Below are positions 44,365 through 54,093 of a stretch of 64,000 nt of DNA, one piece after another. The notes beneath the pieces were generated by a model. The model saw only the letters and a list, made by a program, of their open reading frames with translations, was not told the DNA's origin and searched no databases. Numbering within the stretch: position 1 is the first letter of the stretch; the number at the start of each line of letters is the position of its first letter. Source of the DNA: an uncultured Flavobacteriaceae bacterium (GTDB lineage Bacteria > Bacteroidota > Bacteroidia > Flavobacteriales > Flavobacteriaceae); assembly GCA_937944485.1 (NCBI GenBank), contig CALDYU010000008.1, forward strand, positions 115,899 to 179,898. The letters run 5' to 3'. The position numbers and the translations under genes are program-made.

Positions 44365-45669
44365 ATGAATACAACCAAAGAAACTCTAGTAACTGCTTTT
44401 GCTCTTTTCTCGCTTTTTTTTGGCGCAGGTAATTTATTATTACCGCCACTTTTAGGATACAATGCTGGCGAAGACTGGTTATTGGTAACCTTTGGTTTTA
44501 TGATTGCAGCCGTAGTGATTCCTATCTTGGGCATTTTAGCACATGCTAGGCTTCAAGGTACCATGTTCGATTTTGGTAAAAAAGTGTCGCCCGTCTTTAG
44601 CACAATCTATTGTATTATTGTTTACCTTATTTCCATTACCATACCTTCACCTCGAACCGCATCTGCTACACATGAGATCGCTATTCATCCTGCTTTTGGT
44701 ACGAGCCCCTTACTGACTAGCAGTATTTATTTTGCATTGGTGCTCCTTTTCGTATTGAATCGTTCAAAAATTTTAGGCTTCATCGGAAAGTTCTTGACTC
44801 CCATTATAGTAATCATGCTTTTTGCAGTAATCGGAATCGGATTATTTTCTTCGGATGGATTAATGAATACCTCAACTTTTGATACGCCTATTGTAAATGG
44901 AATTTTAGAAGGTTATCAAACCTTCGATGCGATTGGTGCCGTAGTTGTTGGCGCAGTAATCATTATTTCATTAAACTTGAGGGGTCATTCGACTTATGAC
45001 TCGAAAAAAAATATCATTCGTAAATCAGGATTTATTGCAGGCCTAGGACTGCTTCTGATATATGCAGGTCTAATTGCAGTAGGTTCGTTCTTCGGTACAG
45101 ATATTGAAATTGATACGACACTGAGTGGTGATATGCAAAGAGCAAACCTGCTCAGAGGAATTAGTATTGCTTCTTTAGGTACTTTCGGAAACAAGGTGCT
45201 AAGCATGTTAATCGCCTTAGCCTGTTTTACAACTGCAGTTGGTATTGTTACAGGTACTGCCGATTACTTTAAAGGTTTATTTAAAAATTCGCAGAAAGTG
45301 TATGTTGCAACATCGCTCATAGCTTGTACAGTTGGGGTCTTAGTTGGTCAACTCGATTTTCATACCATTATCGTAATTGCAATACCTGCATTGATGATAA
45401 TTTACCCGATCACTATAATCTTAATCTTGTTAAATGTACTCCCTGAAAAATATGCCTCTGCAAAAGTTTTTAAAGCCGTCGTCATTACAACTATTATTTT
45501 TAGTCTTCCTGATTTTCTGGCTAGTGTGGGAAACCCCTTAGCCACCGAAGGAGGAATACTCGATTGGATTCCTTTTTCTAAGTATAGCATGAGGTGGGTA
45601 TTGCCAGCTTTGGTAGTTTTTGTTTTGATGAATTTAACTACTAAAATAAAAGATCCTATTTCAAGTTAA
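44365..45669 (+). CDS. brnQ: Branched-chain amino acid:cation symporter (LIVCS family)
   Basis: 434 residues from ATG 44365; the family N-terminus TKETLVTAFALFSLFFGAGNLLLPP follows directly, and an upstream start adds only polar residues. About 12 membrane helices are visible through most of the length. The family moves Leu, Ile and Val into the cell with Na+ or H+. It is convergent with the next gene, three bases away. Confidence 0.93.
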   Translation: MNTTKETLVTAFALFSLFFGAGNLLLPPLLGYNAGEDWLLVTFGFMIAAVVIPILGILAHARLQGTMFDFGKKVSPVFSTIYCIIVYLISITIPSPRTASATHEIAIHPAFGTSPLLTSSIYFALVLLFVLNRSKILGFIGKFLTPIIVIMLFAVIGIGLFSSDGLMNTSTFDTPIVNGILEGYQTFDAIGAVVVGAVIIISLNLRGHSTYDSKKNIIRKSGFIAGLGLLLIYAGLIAVGSFFGTDIEIDTTLSGDMQRANLLRGISIASLGTFGNKVLSMLIALACFTTAVGIVTGTADYFKGLFKNSQKVYVATSLIACTVGVLVGQLDFHTIIVIAIPALMIIYPITIILILLNVLPEKYASAKVFKAVVITTIIFSLPDFLASVGNPLATEGGILDWIPFSKYSMRWVLPALVVFVLMNLTTKIKDPISS

Positions 45670-45672
45670 ATT

Positions 45673-46482
45673 TCACTTCAATTGAAAATGAATATGATCA
45701 TCATGTCGTACCGCTTGGCAGCCATGATATCTTACTTTATTATTTTTCAAGTTCAACCGCGTTTTTAAATGAGGTTCAATAAAAAGTTTTCCTATAGGAG
45801 GTTCCTTTAAAATCTCTAAAACTAAATCTTTGGTCGCCTTCTCAGATAAACTAAGATTAGAATTGATCGTTCCGAAAGTCAAATACTTAGGAAAATCATA
45901 TTGCCATTTGCCTTGATTCAAGCACCTATCAATTTGATTGAATTCGCTAGGTTTTGGTCCCTCATAAACTCCATAACCACTAACAGATGGTTTTCTATTG
46001 GTCAATGCTCCTTGTTCATCTTTATAAATTAGTGAGATGTCAATTTTTTTACCATCGCTATGACTTAAATGAGGTAATAGGGGAAACTTATTTATAAACG
46101 GGAAATTTGCATCTAAATAGACTAATTTGATTCCTGGGTGTCTATTATTAAACCGATTAGCAATTTTTTCTAGCGAAGTGTTAAGTTCAGGTCTAACATA
46201 ATTGCGATTCAGTAAATCTGTCATAAATGTTCGAGCCTCTATATATTGAGATTTATTAATCTTCTCTCTTCCAAAAATTGGGGCAATTATAGGCACAATC
46301 AGAAAGGTTACTAATAGATACATTAATGCAAATAATAGCAGCCGTTTTAACCTAAATTTGCGATAAGACCTTTTGACCAACGAAAAAACGATCAAATAAA
46401 TTACACCACCTATTTGAGTTGTTATCGTTAAAAAAACAAGCATCAATAAGTGAAGTAAAACTTTAATTCCTTTTTTCAACAT
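45673..46482 (-). CDS. Membrane-anchored M15/M74-like zinc peptidase (putative)
   Basis: 269 residues. Two hydrophobic segments (about 10-35 and 48-70) place the rest outside the cytoplasm. The soluble part has HSDGKKID (His141-x6-Asp148, with Gly144) and HDDHIHFQL (His263, His265). This is the HxxGxxxD ... HxH metal pattern of the LAS peptidases (D-Ala-D-Ala carboxypeptidase M15, murein endopeptidase MepA M74). A role in peptidoglycan peptide cleavage is inferred; overall similarity to either family is low. Confidence 0.6.
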   Translation of the reverse strand: MLKKGIKVLLHLLMLVFLTITTQIGGVIYLIVFSLVKRSYRKFRLKRLLLFALMYLLVTFLIVPIIAPIFGREKINKSQYIEARTFMTDLLNRNYVRPELNTSLEKIANRFNNRHPGIKLVYLDANFPFINKFPLLPHLSHSDGKKIDISLIYKDEQGALTNRKPSVSGYGVYEGPKPSEFNQIDRCLNQGKWQYDFPKYLTFGTINSNLSLSEKATKDLVLEILKEPPIGKLFIEPHLKTRLNLKNNKVRYHGCQAVRHDDHIHFQLK

Positions 46483-46562
46483 CTTACAAAAAACTAATCC
46501 GAACTAGAAAATAATCCATTTTATTCAACTTCCCCAAGTAAGAATTCTCCGATCCGGGAAAG

Positions 46563-47861
46563 TTAGAGGGAGTCCTTCATCAACTCCTCAATTTCTTCTA
46601 CCTCAATAGGAATATTCTTCATCAAATTAAATGGTTCTCCTTTTTCTTGAATGACGACATCATCTTCAAGACGAATACCCATTTTTTCTTCAGGAATATA
46701 AATACCAGGTTCTACCGTAAAAACCATATTAGCTTTCATAGGTGTTTTAAGTTCTCCGTAATCATGCGTATTCAATCCGATATGATGACTGGTGCCATGC
46801 ATGAAATATTTCTTGTAGGCGGGCCAATCAGGGTTTTCGTTTTGTACATCAGCCTTATCTAGAAGTCCGAGACCTAATAATTCAGAGGTCATTATTTTAC
46901 CGCATTCCTTGTGATATTCTGCCCAAAGTGTTCCGGGTACCAGCAACTTTGTCGCTTCATTTTTTACTCTTAAAACAGCATTATAAACAGCCGCTTGGCG
47001 CTTTGTAAACCTTCCGTTTACAGGTATAGTTCTTGTTAAATCACTAGAATAATTAGCATACTCGGCGGCCACATCCATTAATATTAAATCTCCAGCATTA
47101 CATTGCTGGTTATTTTCAATATAGTGCAGCACATTCGCATTATTTCCTGCCGCAATAATAGGCGTGTACGCAAAGCCTTTTGAGCGGTTACGAACAAATT
47201 CATGAAGAAGTTCTGCTTCTATTTCATATTCCCAAACGCCTGGTTTCACAAAGTTTAATAAACGTCGAAAACCCTTTTCAGTAATATCACATGCGGTTTG
47301 CATTAAGGCTATTTCTTCTGGTTCTTTTACTCCTCTAATTTCTTGAAGTATCGGAAAGCTCTTCGCAACGCGATGTGCCGGAAAATCTTTTTTGCACTTT
47401 TCAATAAAACGATCCTCACGTGTTTGAGTTTCTACCGCTTGGCGGTAATGCTCATTGGTATTAAAATACACCGTTTCTGTTTCTGTCATTAAATCAAAAA
47501 ACACCTTGTCAAAATCAGACAGCCAATAGATAGTTTGTATTCCTGAAACTTCAGTGGCTTTTTCTTTTGTCAACTTCTCACCTTCCCAGATAGCAATATG
47601 TTCATTTGTTTCTCGTACAAAAAGTACTTCGCGATGCTTTTCATTCATAGCATCAGGGCACAACAGTAAAATGGTTTCTTCTTGATCAGCACCACTTAAA
47701 TAAAAAATATCCCGATGCTGTTCGAAAGGCATCGTACTATCAGCACCTATCGGATAAACATCATTAGAATTAAATACCGCAATGCTCTTAGACTGCATTT
47801 TAACCATAAATTTTTTGCGGTTTTTTATGAAAAGGATGTTTGAAATTTGCTCGTACTTCAT
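46563..47861 (-). CDS. pepP: Xaa-Pro aminopeptidase (aminopeptidase P, M24 family)
   Basis: 432 residues, normal length. It removes N-terminal residues next to proline, with two metal ions. Metal-binding blocks are visible: LMDVAAEYANYSSDLTRT (two Asp), MHGTSHHIGLNTHD (His), FTVEPGIYIPEE (Glu) and GIRLEDDVVI (Glu). The N-terminal domain (1-170) is of the creatinase type (DIFYLSGADQEETILLL). No signal peptide, so it acts in the cytosol. Confidence 0.95.
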   Translation of the reverse strand: MKYEQISNILFIKNRKKFMVKMQSKSIAVFNSNDVYPIGADSTMPFEQHRDIFYLSGADQEETILLLCPDAMNEKHREVLFVRETNEHIAIWEGEKLTKEKATEVSGIQTIYWLSDFDKVFFDLMTETETVYFNTNEHYRQAVETQTREDRFIEKCKKDFPAHRVAKSFPILQEIRGVKEPEEIALMQTACDITEKGFRRLLNFVKPGVWEYEIEAELLHEFVRNRSKGFAYTPIIAAGNNANVLHYIENNQQCNAGDLILMDVAAEYANYSSDLTRTIPVNGRFTKRQAAVYNAVLRVKNEATKLLVPGTLWAEYHKECGKIMTSELLGLGLLDKADVQNENPDWPAYKKYFMHGTSHHIGLNTHDYGELKTPMKANMVFTVEPGIYIPEEKMGIRLEDDVVIQEKGEPFNLMKNIPIEVEEIEELMKDSL

Positions 47862-47966
47862 GCGTGGTTTTATTTTTTCTAAAAGTAATAATTATGAATA
47901 GTTTCTGACAGGCGATCGCAAGGCATTTTAGAATTTATACCCTTAAAGCTTCATTAAGAAACTCTA

Positions 47967-48536
47967 CTATTCAAATTGGTATAGCTTTTTCAATTCTTTT
48001 TCTTCCATGGCAATAATATTAACATCTAAGGTAATAGGAGTTAATGGCGTATTTATAGAATCACGTTCTACCGCAACAATAGCATCAACAATGTCCATCC
48101 CCTTAATTACTTTGCCAAAAACGGTATAATCACCATCTAAGCGATGTTCTCCTTCTTTGTTTTGAACAATATAAAATTGACAGCGGGCCGAGAGCTTATC
48201 TGGATTGCCATCTCTACCTGCCCCTAAAGCACCATACTCATGAACCAAAGTATCATTGAATTCTGGTTGCAATAAATATTCAGGGTCTGTAAACCCTTCT
48301 GGCGTATCAGGGCAACCGCCCTGTGCCACAAAATTAGGAATAACGCGATTGAACGTGAGGGAATCCCAATACCCGGCTTTTGCTAATTGCAAAAAACTAT
48401 TCTTATGTTTAGGTGTTTCGTCATACAACCAAACCAAAATAGTTCCTTTAGGGGTTTTAATTTCTCCTATTTCGTAAGTTTTTGAACCACATTGCGTTAA
48501 CAAAAAGCTAGCAAGTAAAAGCGAAAATAATTTCAT
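47967..48536 (-). CDS. Cyclophilin-type peptidyl-prolyl isomerase lipoprotein
   Basis: 189 residues. Signal and lipobox (FLLTQC, Cys16) suggest a periplasmic lipid-anchored protein. The cyclophilin domain has FNRVIPNFVAQGG near the N-terminal third, LGAGRDGNPDKLSARCQFYIV in the middle and DGDYTVFGKVIKGMDIVDAI near the end. It helps fold exported proteins by isomerising proline bonds. A small inverted repeat (AAGTAT-TTTT-ATACTT) lies just upstream of the ATG at 48539-48554. Confidence 0.93.
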   Translation of the reverse strand: MKLFSLLLASFLLTQCGSKTYEIGEIKTPKGTILVWLYDETPKHKNSFLQLAKAGYWDSLTFNRVIPNFVAQGGCPDTPEGFTDPEYLLQPEFNDTLVHEYGALGAGRDGNPDKLSARCQFYIVQNKEGEHRLDGDYTVFGKVIKGMDIVDAIVAVERDSINTPLTPITLDVNIIAMEEKELKKLYQFE

Positions 48537-48587
48537 AAAAGTATTTTTATACTTCGAAGATAACCGTTTAAATGTAAGGTATTAAAA

Positions 48588-48619
48588 AACCCACCCGTTT
48601 ATAAAAAACAGGGTGGGTT
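48588..48619 (-). terminator. Terminator after the glycine-rich membrane protein gene
   Basis: Nine-base stem AACCCACCC / GGGTGGGTT with the loop partly closed by GTTT/AAAC; on the minus strand a T-run follows. It lies 39 bases beyond the stop at 48658 and separates that gene from the cyclophilin gene. Confidence 0.8.
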
Positions 48620-48657
48620 AGTTATTAATTGTTAGGTCTATTCTTTAGACTTTCAAT

Positions 48658-48957
48658 TTATTTTGACATGGCATTTTTGATAACACCTACGATGGTCATG
48701 ATGATACCCCCACCAACGCCACCACTAGCAACGCTTCCAAGAATACTTGACATGTCCATGCCTCCATCAGCACCTGCCGCTGCAGCTCCACCCATTCCAA
48801 GCATGCCTAAAACCTGTCCGCCAATACCACCGCCTAAAAGACCAGCTATTGTATTTCCAACAGTACCAAGAGAAAAATTCTTTAATAATTTTCCAGCTAC
48901 ATTACCACCTACGGCACCTGTAACCAATTGAATAATTAACGGTAAATACTCTTCCAT
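48658..48957 (-). CDS. Small glycine-rich membrane protein
   Basis: 99 residues from ATG 48957 (MEEYLPLIIQLVTGAVGGNV); the longer frame from 48987 adds a polar stretch with no support. The protein is mostly Gly, Ala, Leu and Met, with hydrophobic segments at about 5-30, 36-55 and 75-95 containing GxxxG-like packing motifs (GLLGGGIGGQVLGMLGMGG). Family not recognised. Ends with a strong terminator. Confidence 0.8.
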   Translation of the reverse strand: MEEYLPLIIQLVTGAVGGNVAGKLLKNFSLGTVGNTIAGLLGGGIGGQVLGMLGMGGAAAAGADGGMDMSSILGSVASGGVGGGIIMTIVGVIKNAMSK

Positions 48958-49114
48958 TTTAATAAAGTTTAGTTGATTATGTAGCAATAAATTAACAAAA
49001 ATTTAAGGACAATAGCAATTTTGAACCTTAATTTTTGAATCATTTAAAATTTTTAAGCTCTAAAAATAACACCCCCTTTTAACTTAATAGATATATATTA
49101 ATTCTTCGCGTGTC

Positions 49115-49143
49115 TTGTTTTTAAACAACTTTCAGTAACTTTC
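49115..49143 (+). promoter_or_regulatory. Promoter of the BNR-repeat gene
   Basis: TTG (49115-49117), an 18-base spacer, then TAACTTTC (49136-49143). Transcription would start at about 49147, so ATG 49146 is unusable and ATG 49164 (17 bases in) is the likely start. Confidence 0.6.
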
Positions 49144-49163
49144 CAATGACTAAAATCAACCCT

Positions 49164-52013
49164 ATGAAATCTCAATTATTAGCACTTTGCTGCCTATGCT
49201 CAACATTATGCTTAGGGCAGATAGCTGCCACCTCAGCTCAAAATACTCAAAAAGCACTTCAACAAAAACAACAAATGGCGGCTGCTTCTTTAGTACAACA
49301 TATGAAGCTCGAAAATATTGGCCCCACCATAATGAGTGGCAGGGTAGTAGACGTCGATGTAAACCCAGATAATACGATTGAATTCTATGTAGGTTATGCC
49401 TCTGGCGGACTTTGGTATACCGACAATAATGGCACATCGTTTACTCCAGTTTTAGATGCCTCTCATACACAAAACGTAGGAGACATTGCTGTAGATTGGA
49501 AAAATGGAACCATTTGGGTTGGTACTGGTGAAAATAATTCTTCTCGTTCCTCCTATGCCGGTATCGGAATTCTAAAATCAACAGACAAGGGAAAAACGTG
49601 GCAAAATATGGGCTTGATTGATTCGCATCATATTGGTCGTATTATTATTAATCCGAATAACCCTAATGAAGTTGTGGTTGGAGCAACAGGACATTTATAC
49701 TCTACAAATGAAGAACGGGGTGTTTATAAAACTACTAACGGCGGTGAAACTTGGGAAAAAACCTTATTCATTTCTGCTAAGGCTGGTATTATTGACTTGG
49801 CGCATGCGCCAAATAATTTCAATATTATGTATGCTTCTTCGTGGCAAAAAGACCGCAAGGCATGGGATTTTATTGGAAGCGGCTCTGGTTCTGGCATCTA
49901 TAAAAGTACTGACGCGGGTAACACATGGCTGAAAGTTTCGACACCTACTAGTGGTTTCCCTAACGGTGATGGAGTGGGTAGAATTGGTTTAGCTGTATTT
50001 GATGAAAAAACAGTTTATGCGGTGCATGACAATCAATTTCGTCGTGAAAAATCAGCACATAAAGAAAAGAAAAGCACCGCGCTAACCAAAGAAAATTTCA
50101 AAACTATTTCGGTCGAAGATTTTTTAAAGATAGAAGACAAAAAACTCAATACCTTTCTTAAAACGAACAACTTTCAAGAAAAATACAGGGCCGATAATAT
50201 CAAACAAATGGTGCGCAGTGGAGCAGTTAAGCCTATTGATCTTGCTACCTATTTAGAAAACGCAAACTCAGCATTATTTGACACTCCTGTAATTGGAGGT
50301 GAAGTATATAAAAGTACTGATGCTGGGGCTACTTGGCAAAAACAAAATGAAAAATATATAGATGATTTCTACTATAGTTATGGTTATTACTTCGGAGAAA
50401 TTCGTGTGGATGCCACTGATGTGAACAAAATTTACTTAGAAGGAGTTCCTCTTATTAAATCAGAAGATGGAGGTAAAACCTTCACCCCAATTAACGGTGA
50501 TAATGTACATTCTGATCACCAGGCCTTATGGGTGAACCCGAAACGATCTGGTCATTTACTCAATGGCAATGATGGAGGTCTTAATATGAGTTACGACGAC
50601 GGCAAGCATTGGTCTAAATTAAACTCCACTCCTGTTGGTCAATTCTATGCTATTAATGTAGACAATCAAGAACCTTATCACGTCTACGGCGGACTGCAAG
50701 ATAACGGTGTTTGGGAAGGGCCTCATAACTCTGCAAGTAATAGTCGCTGGCATCAAACCGGCCAAAACCCTTGGAAATCAATAATGGGAGGTGATGGTAT
50801 GCAGGTTCAAATAGACGATCGCAATCATAATATAGTATATACAGGATTTCAATTTGGGAATTACTTTCGTATCAATAAAGAAAGTAAAAGAAGAAAATAC
50901 ATACAACCCAAACATGAATTGGGGGAGGCCCCATATCGATTTAATTGGCAAACGCCCATTTTACTATCCCCGCATAATCAAGACATTTTATATTTAGGAG
51001 GCAATAAATTACATCGCTCATTAAACCAAGGTGATGACTGGGAAACCATTTCAGATGACTTGACCCAAGGTGGTAAAAAAGGAAATGTTGCCTACGGTAC
51101 ATTGACAACTATTTCTGAATCTCCGTTTAAATTCGGATTTATTTACACGGGTAGTGATGATGGTTTAATTCAGGTTACAAAAAATGGAGGTGGTAGTTGG
51201 ACTGCTATTTCTGACACCTTTCCTAAAAACCTTTGGGTAAGTCGCGTTGCCGCTTCAAAGCATAAAAAAGAGCGTGTATATGCCACCTTGAATGGATATC
51301 GTTGGGACGATTCTACCCCTTATGCCTATGTAAGTGAAAATGCTGGAAAGACGTGGTCTAACATCGTTTCAAACATTCCCAGCTCGCCCATAAATGTAAT
51401 TGTAGAAGATCCTGAAAATGAAAATTTATTATTTCTAGGCACGGACAACGGTTTGTATGTTTCTTTCAATAGAGGACAGTCTTGGGAAGTTTTTCAAAAT
51501 GGCATGCCCAATGTTGCCGTGCATGATTTGGTCATACAAAAAGAAGCCAAGCACTTAATTGTGGGCACCCATGGCCGTAGTATTTACAAAACTGACATTT
51601 CTAAATTACAGCAACTTTCCTCAGAAATTATGGAAAAAGAGTTGCATGTTTTCAAACTAGATAATATACGCCACTCTTCACGATGGGGAAATGCATGGAG
51701 TTCTTGGAGTAAGCCAAACACACCTGGTTTAGATGCTACATTTTATTGTAATCAACCAACTGCAATAAACGCGATTATCAAAACCATAGATGACATAAAA
51801 GTAAGTACAACTGAATTAAAGGCAATCAAAGGCTTTAATGTACTTTCTTATAATCTAAGTTTTTCGAAAGCCGGAAAATCAGCGTACTTGAAAAAACATA
51901 AAACAAAGCTTGAAACAGCTAAAAATGGAATAACCTATTTGCCTAAAGGCAATTATATTATTGAAATTCAAGGCAACGGAAAGAAGGAAGAAATGGCTTT
52001 TGAGATCGAATAA
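49164..52013 (+). CDS. Secreted BNR/sialidase-like repeat protein (glycosyl-hydrolase-like propeller)
   Basis: 949 residues with a signal peptide (MKSQLLALCCLCSTLCLGQ). Many BNR/Asp-box repeats (SxDxGxTW pattern) are seen: KSTDKGKTWQNMG, KTTNGGETWEKTL, KSTDAGNTWLKVS, KSTDAGATWQKQN, KSEDGGKTFTPIN, VSENAGKTWSNIV and VSFNRGQSWEVFQ, giving one or two beta-propellers as in the VPS10/sortilin-like group. A charged insertion at about 290-380 interrupts the repeats. No catalytic residues were identified. The C-terminal 120 residues are separate. Probably periplasmic or surface-exposed, role unknown. Confidence 0.9.
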   Translation: MKSQLLALCCLCSTLCLGQIAATSAQNTQKALQQKQQMAAASLVQHMKLENIGPTIMSGRVVDVDVNPDNTIEFYVGYASGGLWYTDNNGTSFTPVLDASHTQNVGDIAVDWKNGTIWVGTGENNSSRSSYAGIGILKSTDKGKTWQNMGLIDSHHIGRIIINPNNPNEVVVGATGHLYSTNEERGVYKTTNGGETWEKTLFISAKAGIIDLAHAPNNFNIMYASSWQKDRKAWDFIGSGSGSGIYKSTDAGNTWLKVSTPTSGFPNGDGVGRIGLAVFDEKTVYAVHDNQFRREKSAHKEKKSTALTKENFKTISVEDFLKIEDKKLNTFLKTNNFQEKYRADNIKQMVRSGAVKPIDLATYLENANSALFDTPVIGGEVYKSTDAGATWQKQNEKYIDDFYYSYGYYFGEIRVDATDVNKIYLEGVPLIKSEDGGKTFTPINGDNVHSDHQALWVNPKRSGHLLNGNDGGLNMSYDDGKHWSKLNSTPVGQFYAINVDNQEPYHVYGGLQDNGVWEGPHNSASNSRWHQTGQNPWKSIMGGDGMQVQIDDRNHNIVYTGFQFGNYFRINKESKRRKYIQPKHELGEAPYRFNWQTPILLSPHNQDILYLGGNKLHRSLNQGDDWETISDDLTQGGKKGNVAYGTLTTISESPFKFGFIYTGSDDGLIQVTKNGGGSWTAISDTFPKNLWVSRVAASKHKKERVYATLNGYRWDDSTPYAYVSENAGKTWSNIVSNIPSSPINVIVEDPENENLLFLGTDNGLYVSFNRGQSWEVFQNGMPNVAVHDLVIQKEAKHLIVGTHGRSIYKTDISKLQQLSSEIMEKELHVFKLDNIRHSSRWGNAWSSWSKPNTPGLDATFYCNQPTAINAIIKTIDDIKVSTTELKAIKGFNVLSYNLSFSKAGKSAYLKKHKTKLETAKNGITYLPKGNYIIEIQGNGKKEEMAFEIE

Positions 52014-52036
52014 CAACCTCCATTTCATGACTAATC

Positions 52037-53014
52037 CTAAATCATTCCTACATGAAAAAGGGCTTCGCCTTGATTTACTACGGCCTGATGATTAACACAG
52101 AAAACGTAGCCATCAAAAGGAGCTTTAATTGATTTGGTGCGTTTGGCAAAGGTGTCAGTAATAATGCCTAATACTTGACCTTTGGTAATTTCACTACCAT
52201 TTATAATTTCTGGAATAAACATTCCTGCTGTAGGAGCACGTAACCAACGTCTTTTTAAAAGTTCAATGGTCTTATTAGTGGTGTCATATTTTGAAGGTAT
52301 TTTTGAAACCATTTCAAAATGCCTTAAGACTTTTAATATTCCTTTTATCCCTTCCAAAATTGCGTAATCGTCAAAACGCATACTCTCGCCAGCTTCAAAA
52401 ACAACTGTTGGTTTTCCCATCTGATACGCAGCATTTCTAAATGACCCTTTAATTAGTTTTGAAGAAAAAGAAATAGGTGCATTAAAAATAGCTGCGAGGT
52501 CAGCACTTTGAGTATCTTCATCAGTATATCGTATCTGGGGGAAATTATGACGTTGCCCTCCACCGGTATGTAAATCAATGCCACAATCAATTTGATTCAT
52601 TATTTCAGAAACATAATGGTAGGCTATTCTACTTGCCATAGAACCTACTTTGGTACCGGGGAAACTCCGATTAACATCTTTACCATCAGGTACATCTCTT
52701 GAGAAATGAATAAATCCGAAAATATTGAGAATGGGTACAGCAATCACGGCACCCTTTGTTACCTTAAATTGCTTGTCGGCAATCATTCGACGAACAATTT
52801 CAATACCATTAATTTCATCACCATGTAAGCCCGCTTGAACCAATATAGTTGGCCCCGGCTTTTTAGCATTAAACACGTAAACGGGTATATCAATTAAGGT
52901 TCCTGTTGGCAGTCGGTCAATACTAATTTTTAAAAGTTTATCCTCTCCTGGAGAAACTATTTGACCCCCAACAACAATGTCTTTATTTTCTTCTACGACG
53001 TCCATTTTTTTCAA
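52037..53014 (-). CDS. Succinylglutamate desuccinylase/aspartoacylase-like zinc hydrolase
   Basis: 325 residues. Zinc-carboxypeptidase (M14-like) motifs: AGLHGDEINGIE (His and Glu ligands), VNRSFPG, CGIDLHTGGGQRHNF (His ligand), and VFEAGESMRF with the catalytic Glu. The C-terminal 90 residues form a beta-rich barrel (AGMFIPEIINGSEITKGQV). The family removes acyl groups from amino acids. The gene overlaps the RimK-like ligase gene by 32 bases; a second ATG at 53005 is possible. This pairing suggests the two act on the same substrate. Confidence 0.92.
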   Translation of the reverse strand: MKKMDVVEENKDIVVGGQIVSPGEDKLLKISIDRLPTGTLIDIPVYVFNAKKPGPTILVQAGLHGDEINGIEIVRRMIADKQFKVTKGAVIAVPILNIFGFIHFSRDVPDGKDVNRSFPGTKVGSMASRIAYHYVSEIMNQIDCGIDLHTGGGQRHNFPQIRYTDEDTQSADLAAIFNAPISFSSKLIKGSFRNAAYQMGKPTVVFEAGESMRFDDYAILEGIKGILKVLRHFEMVSKIPSKYDTTNKTIELLKRRWLRAPTAGMFIPEIINGSEITKGQVLGIITDTFAKRTKSIKAPFDGYVFCVNHQAVVNQGEALFHVGMI

Positions 53015-53873
53015 TATATAGTACTATTTCTTTGGCGATGTTTATACCCGTTGCCGCTTCAATACCTTGCAAGCCAGGGGAGGCATTTACTTCAATTAAC
53101 AATGGTCCTTTTTTAGATCGAATCAAATCAACTCCTGCAACTCCCAGCCCAATATGTTTTGTCGCATTTAAAGCGATGTATTGCTCTTTCGCAGATAATT
53201 TTACGGTTGCTGTGGAGCCTCCTCGATGCACATTAGACCGGAACTCGCCCGCTTCACTTGTCCGTTTCATACTCGCTACAATTTTATTTCCCACCACAAA
53301 AATTCGAATATCTTCTCCATTACTTTCCTCAATATATTTCTGAATCAAAATACTGGTATCCATTTTATAAAAAGTATCAATAATCGATTTAGCAGATTTT
53401 TTAGTCTCCGCTAATATTACTCCAAGCCCTTGCGTGCCTTCTTGAAGTTTTATAATTACTGGCGCCCCACCCAATATTTCTATTTGCTCTTTTATATTAT
53501 CAGGATTAATTGCAAATAAGGTCTCAGGAATTGGGATTCCTTTTCGCGACATTATCTGCATGGTGCGTACCTTATTTCGTGCTCGTGTAATACTTAATGA
53601 ACGTGCCGTACTAAAAATACCATTCATCTCGAATTGTTTAACAATGGCAGCACCATGGCGCGTCACTTTTGAACCTATTCGGGGAATAATTGCATCAAAT
53701 TCATTCGTTATGTTTTCTCCGTAATAAAATATTTGGGGCTTCCCTTTTCCTAATTTAACAACACATTTGGTATGGTCAATTTGCTCAATATAATGACCTA
53801 GCTTTTCAGCTTCTTCTGCAATTCGCTTCGTCGAATATACATTCATACTAACAGAAAGAAGTCCAATGTTCAT
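52983..53873 (-). CDS. rimK: RimK-like ATP-grasp ligase
   Basis: 296 residues. RimK adds glutamate to the C-terminus of a protein or peptide, in E. coli ribosomal protein S6. The N-terminal domain is followed by the ATP-grasp region: VIIKLQEGTQGLGVIL, FVVGNKIVASMKRTSEAGEFRSNVHRGG (nucleotide loop) and LIEVNASPGLQGIE (Mg-binding Glu and Asn). The C-terminus ends in RRRRK, overlapping the downstream hydrolase by 32 bases. The substrate here is unknown; ribosomal modification is only one possibility. Confidence 0.92.
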   Translation of the reverse strand: MNIGLLSVSMNVYSTKRIAEEAEKLGHYIEQIDHTKCVVKLGKGKPQIFYYGENITNEFDAIIPRIGSKVTRHGAAIVKQFEMNGIFSTARSLSITRARNKVRTMQIMSRKGIPIPETLFAINPDNIKEQIEILGGAPVIIKLQEGTQGLGVILAETKKSAKSIIDTFYKMDTSILIQKYIEESNGEDIRIFVVGNKIVASMKRTSEAGEFRSNVHRGGSTATVKLSAKEQYIALNATKHIGLGVAGVDLIRSKKGPLLIEVNASPGLQGIEAATGINIAKEIVLYIEKNGRRRRK

Positions 53874-54041
53874 CGGTGTACGTTTCTAGTATTTCTACTT
53901 TTGTTTAAATATCGTTCAAAAAAAGATAGTATAATCTTCAAGCCTTAAATTATTTTAAAAACTCATAGTTATTCATAAATAAAAAGCTTTTTGAGGTCTT
54001 CTTTAAATTCCTTCCAAATTAGGTACTAATGCCATACAAAG

Positions 54042-54073
54042 TTTGTTAATCACTTGGTTGTACAGTACTTTTG
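54042..54073 (+). promoter_or_regulatory. Promoter of the sdhCAB operon
   Basis: TTTG (54042-54045), a 20-base spacer, then TACTTTTG (54066-54073): nearly ideal. The leader would be about 16 bases before the sdhC ATG. Confidence 0.75.
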
Positions 54074-54093
54074 TATAGATAAATAAACATCAA

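Noticed and set aside
48629..48931. Proline-rich 100-residue plus-strand frame
   Set aside because: It is the complement of the glycine-rich gene (Gly codons reverse to Pro/Ala), so its composition is an artefact.
49146..49163. Upstream ATG for the BNR-repeat gene
   Set aside because: It lies at or before the predicted transcription start, and the downstream ATG gives a clean signal peptide.
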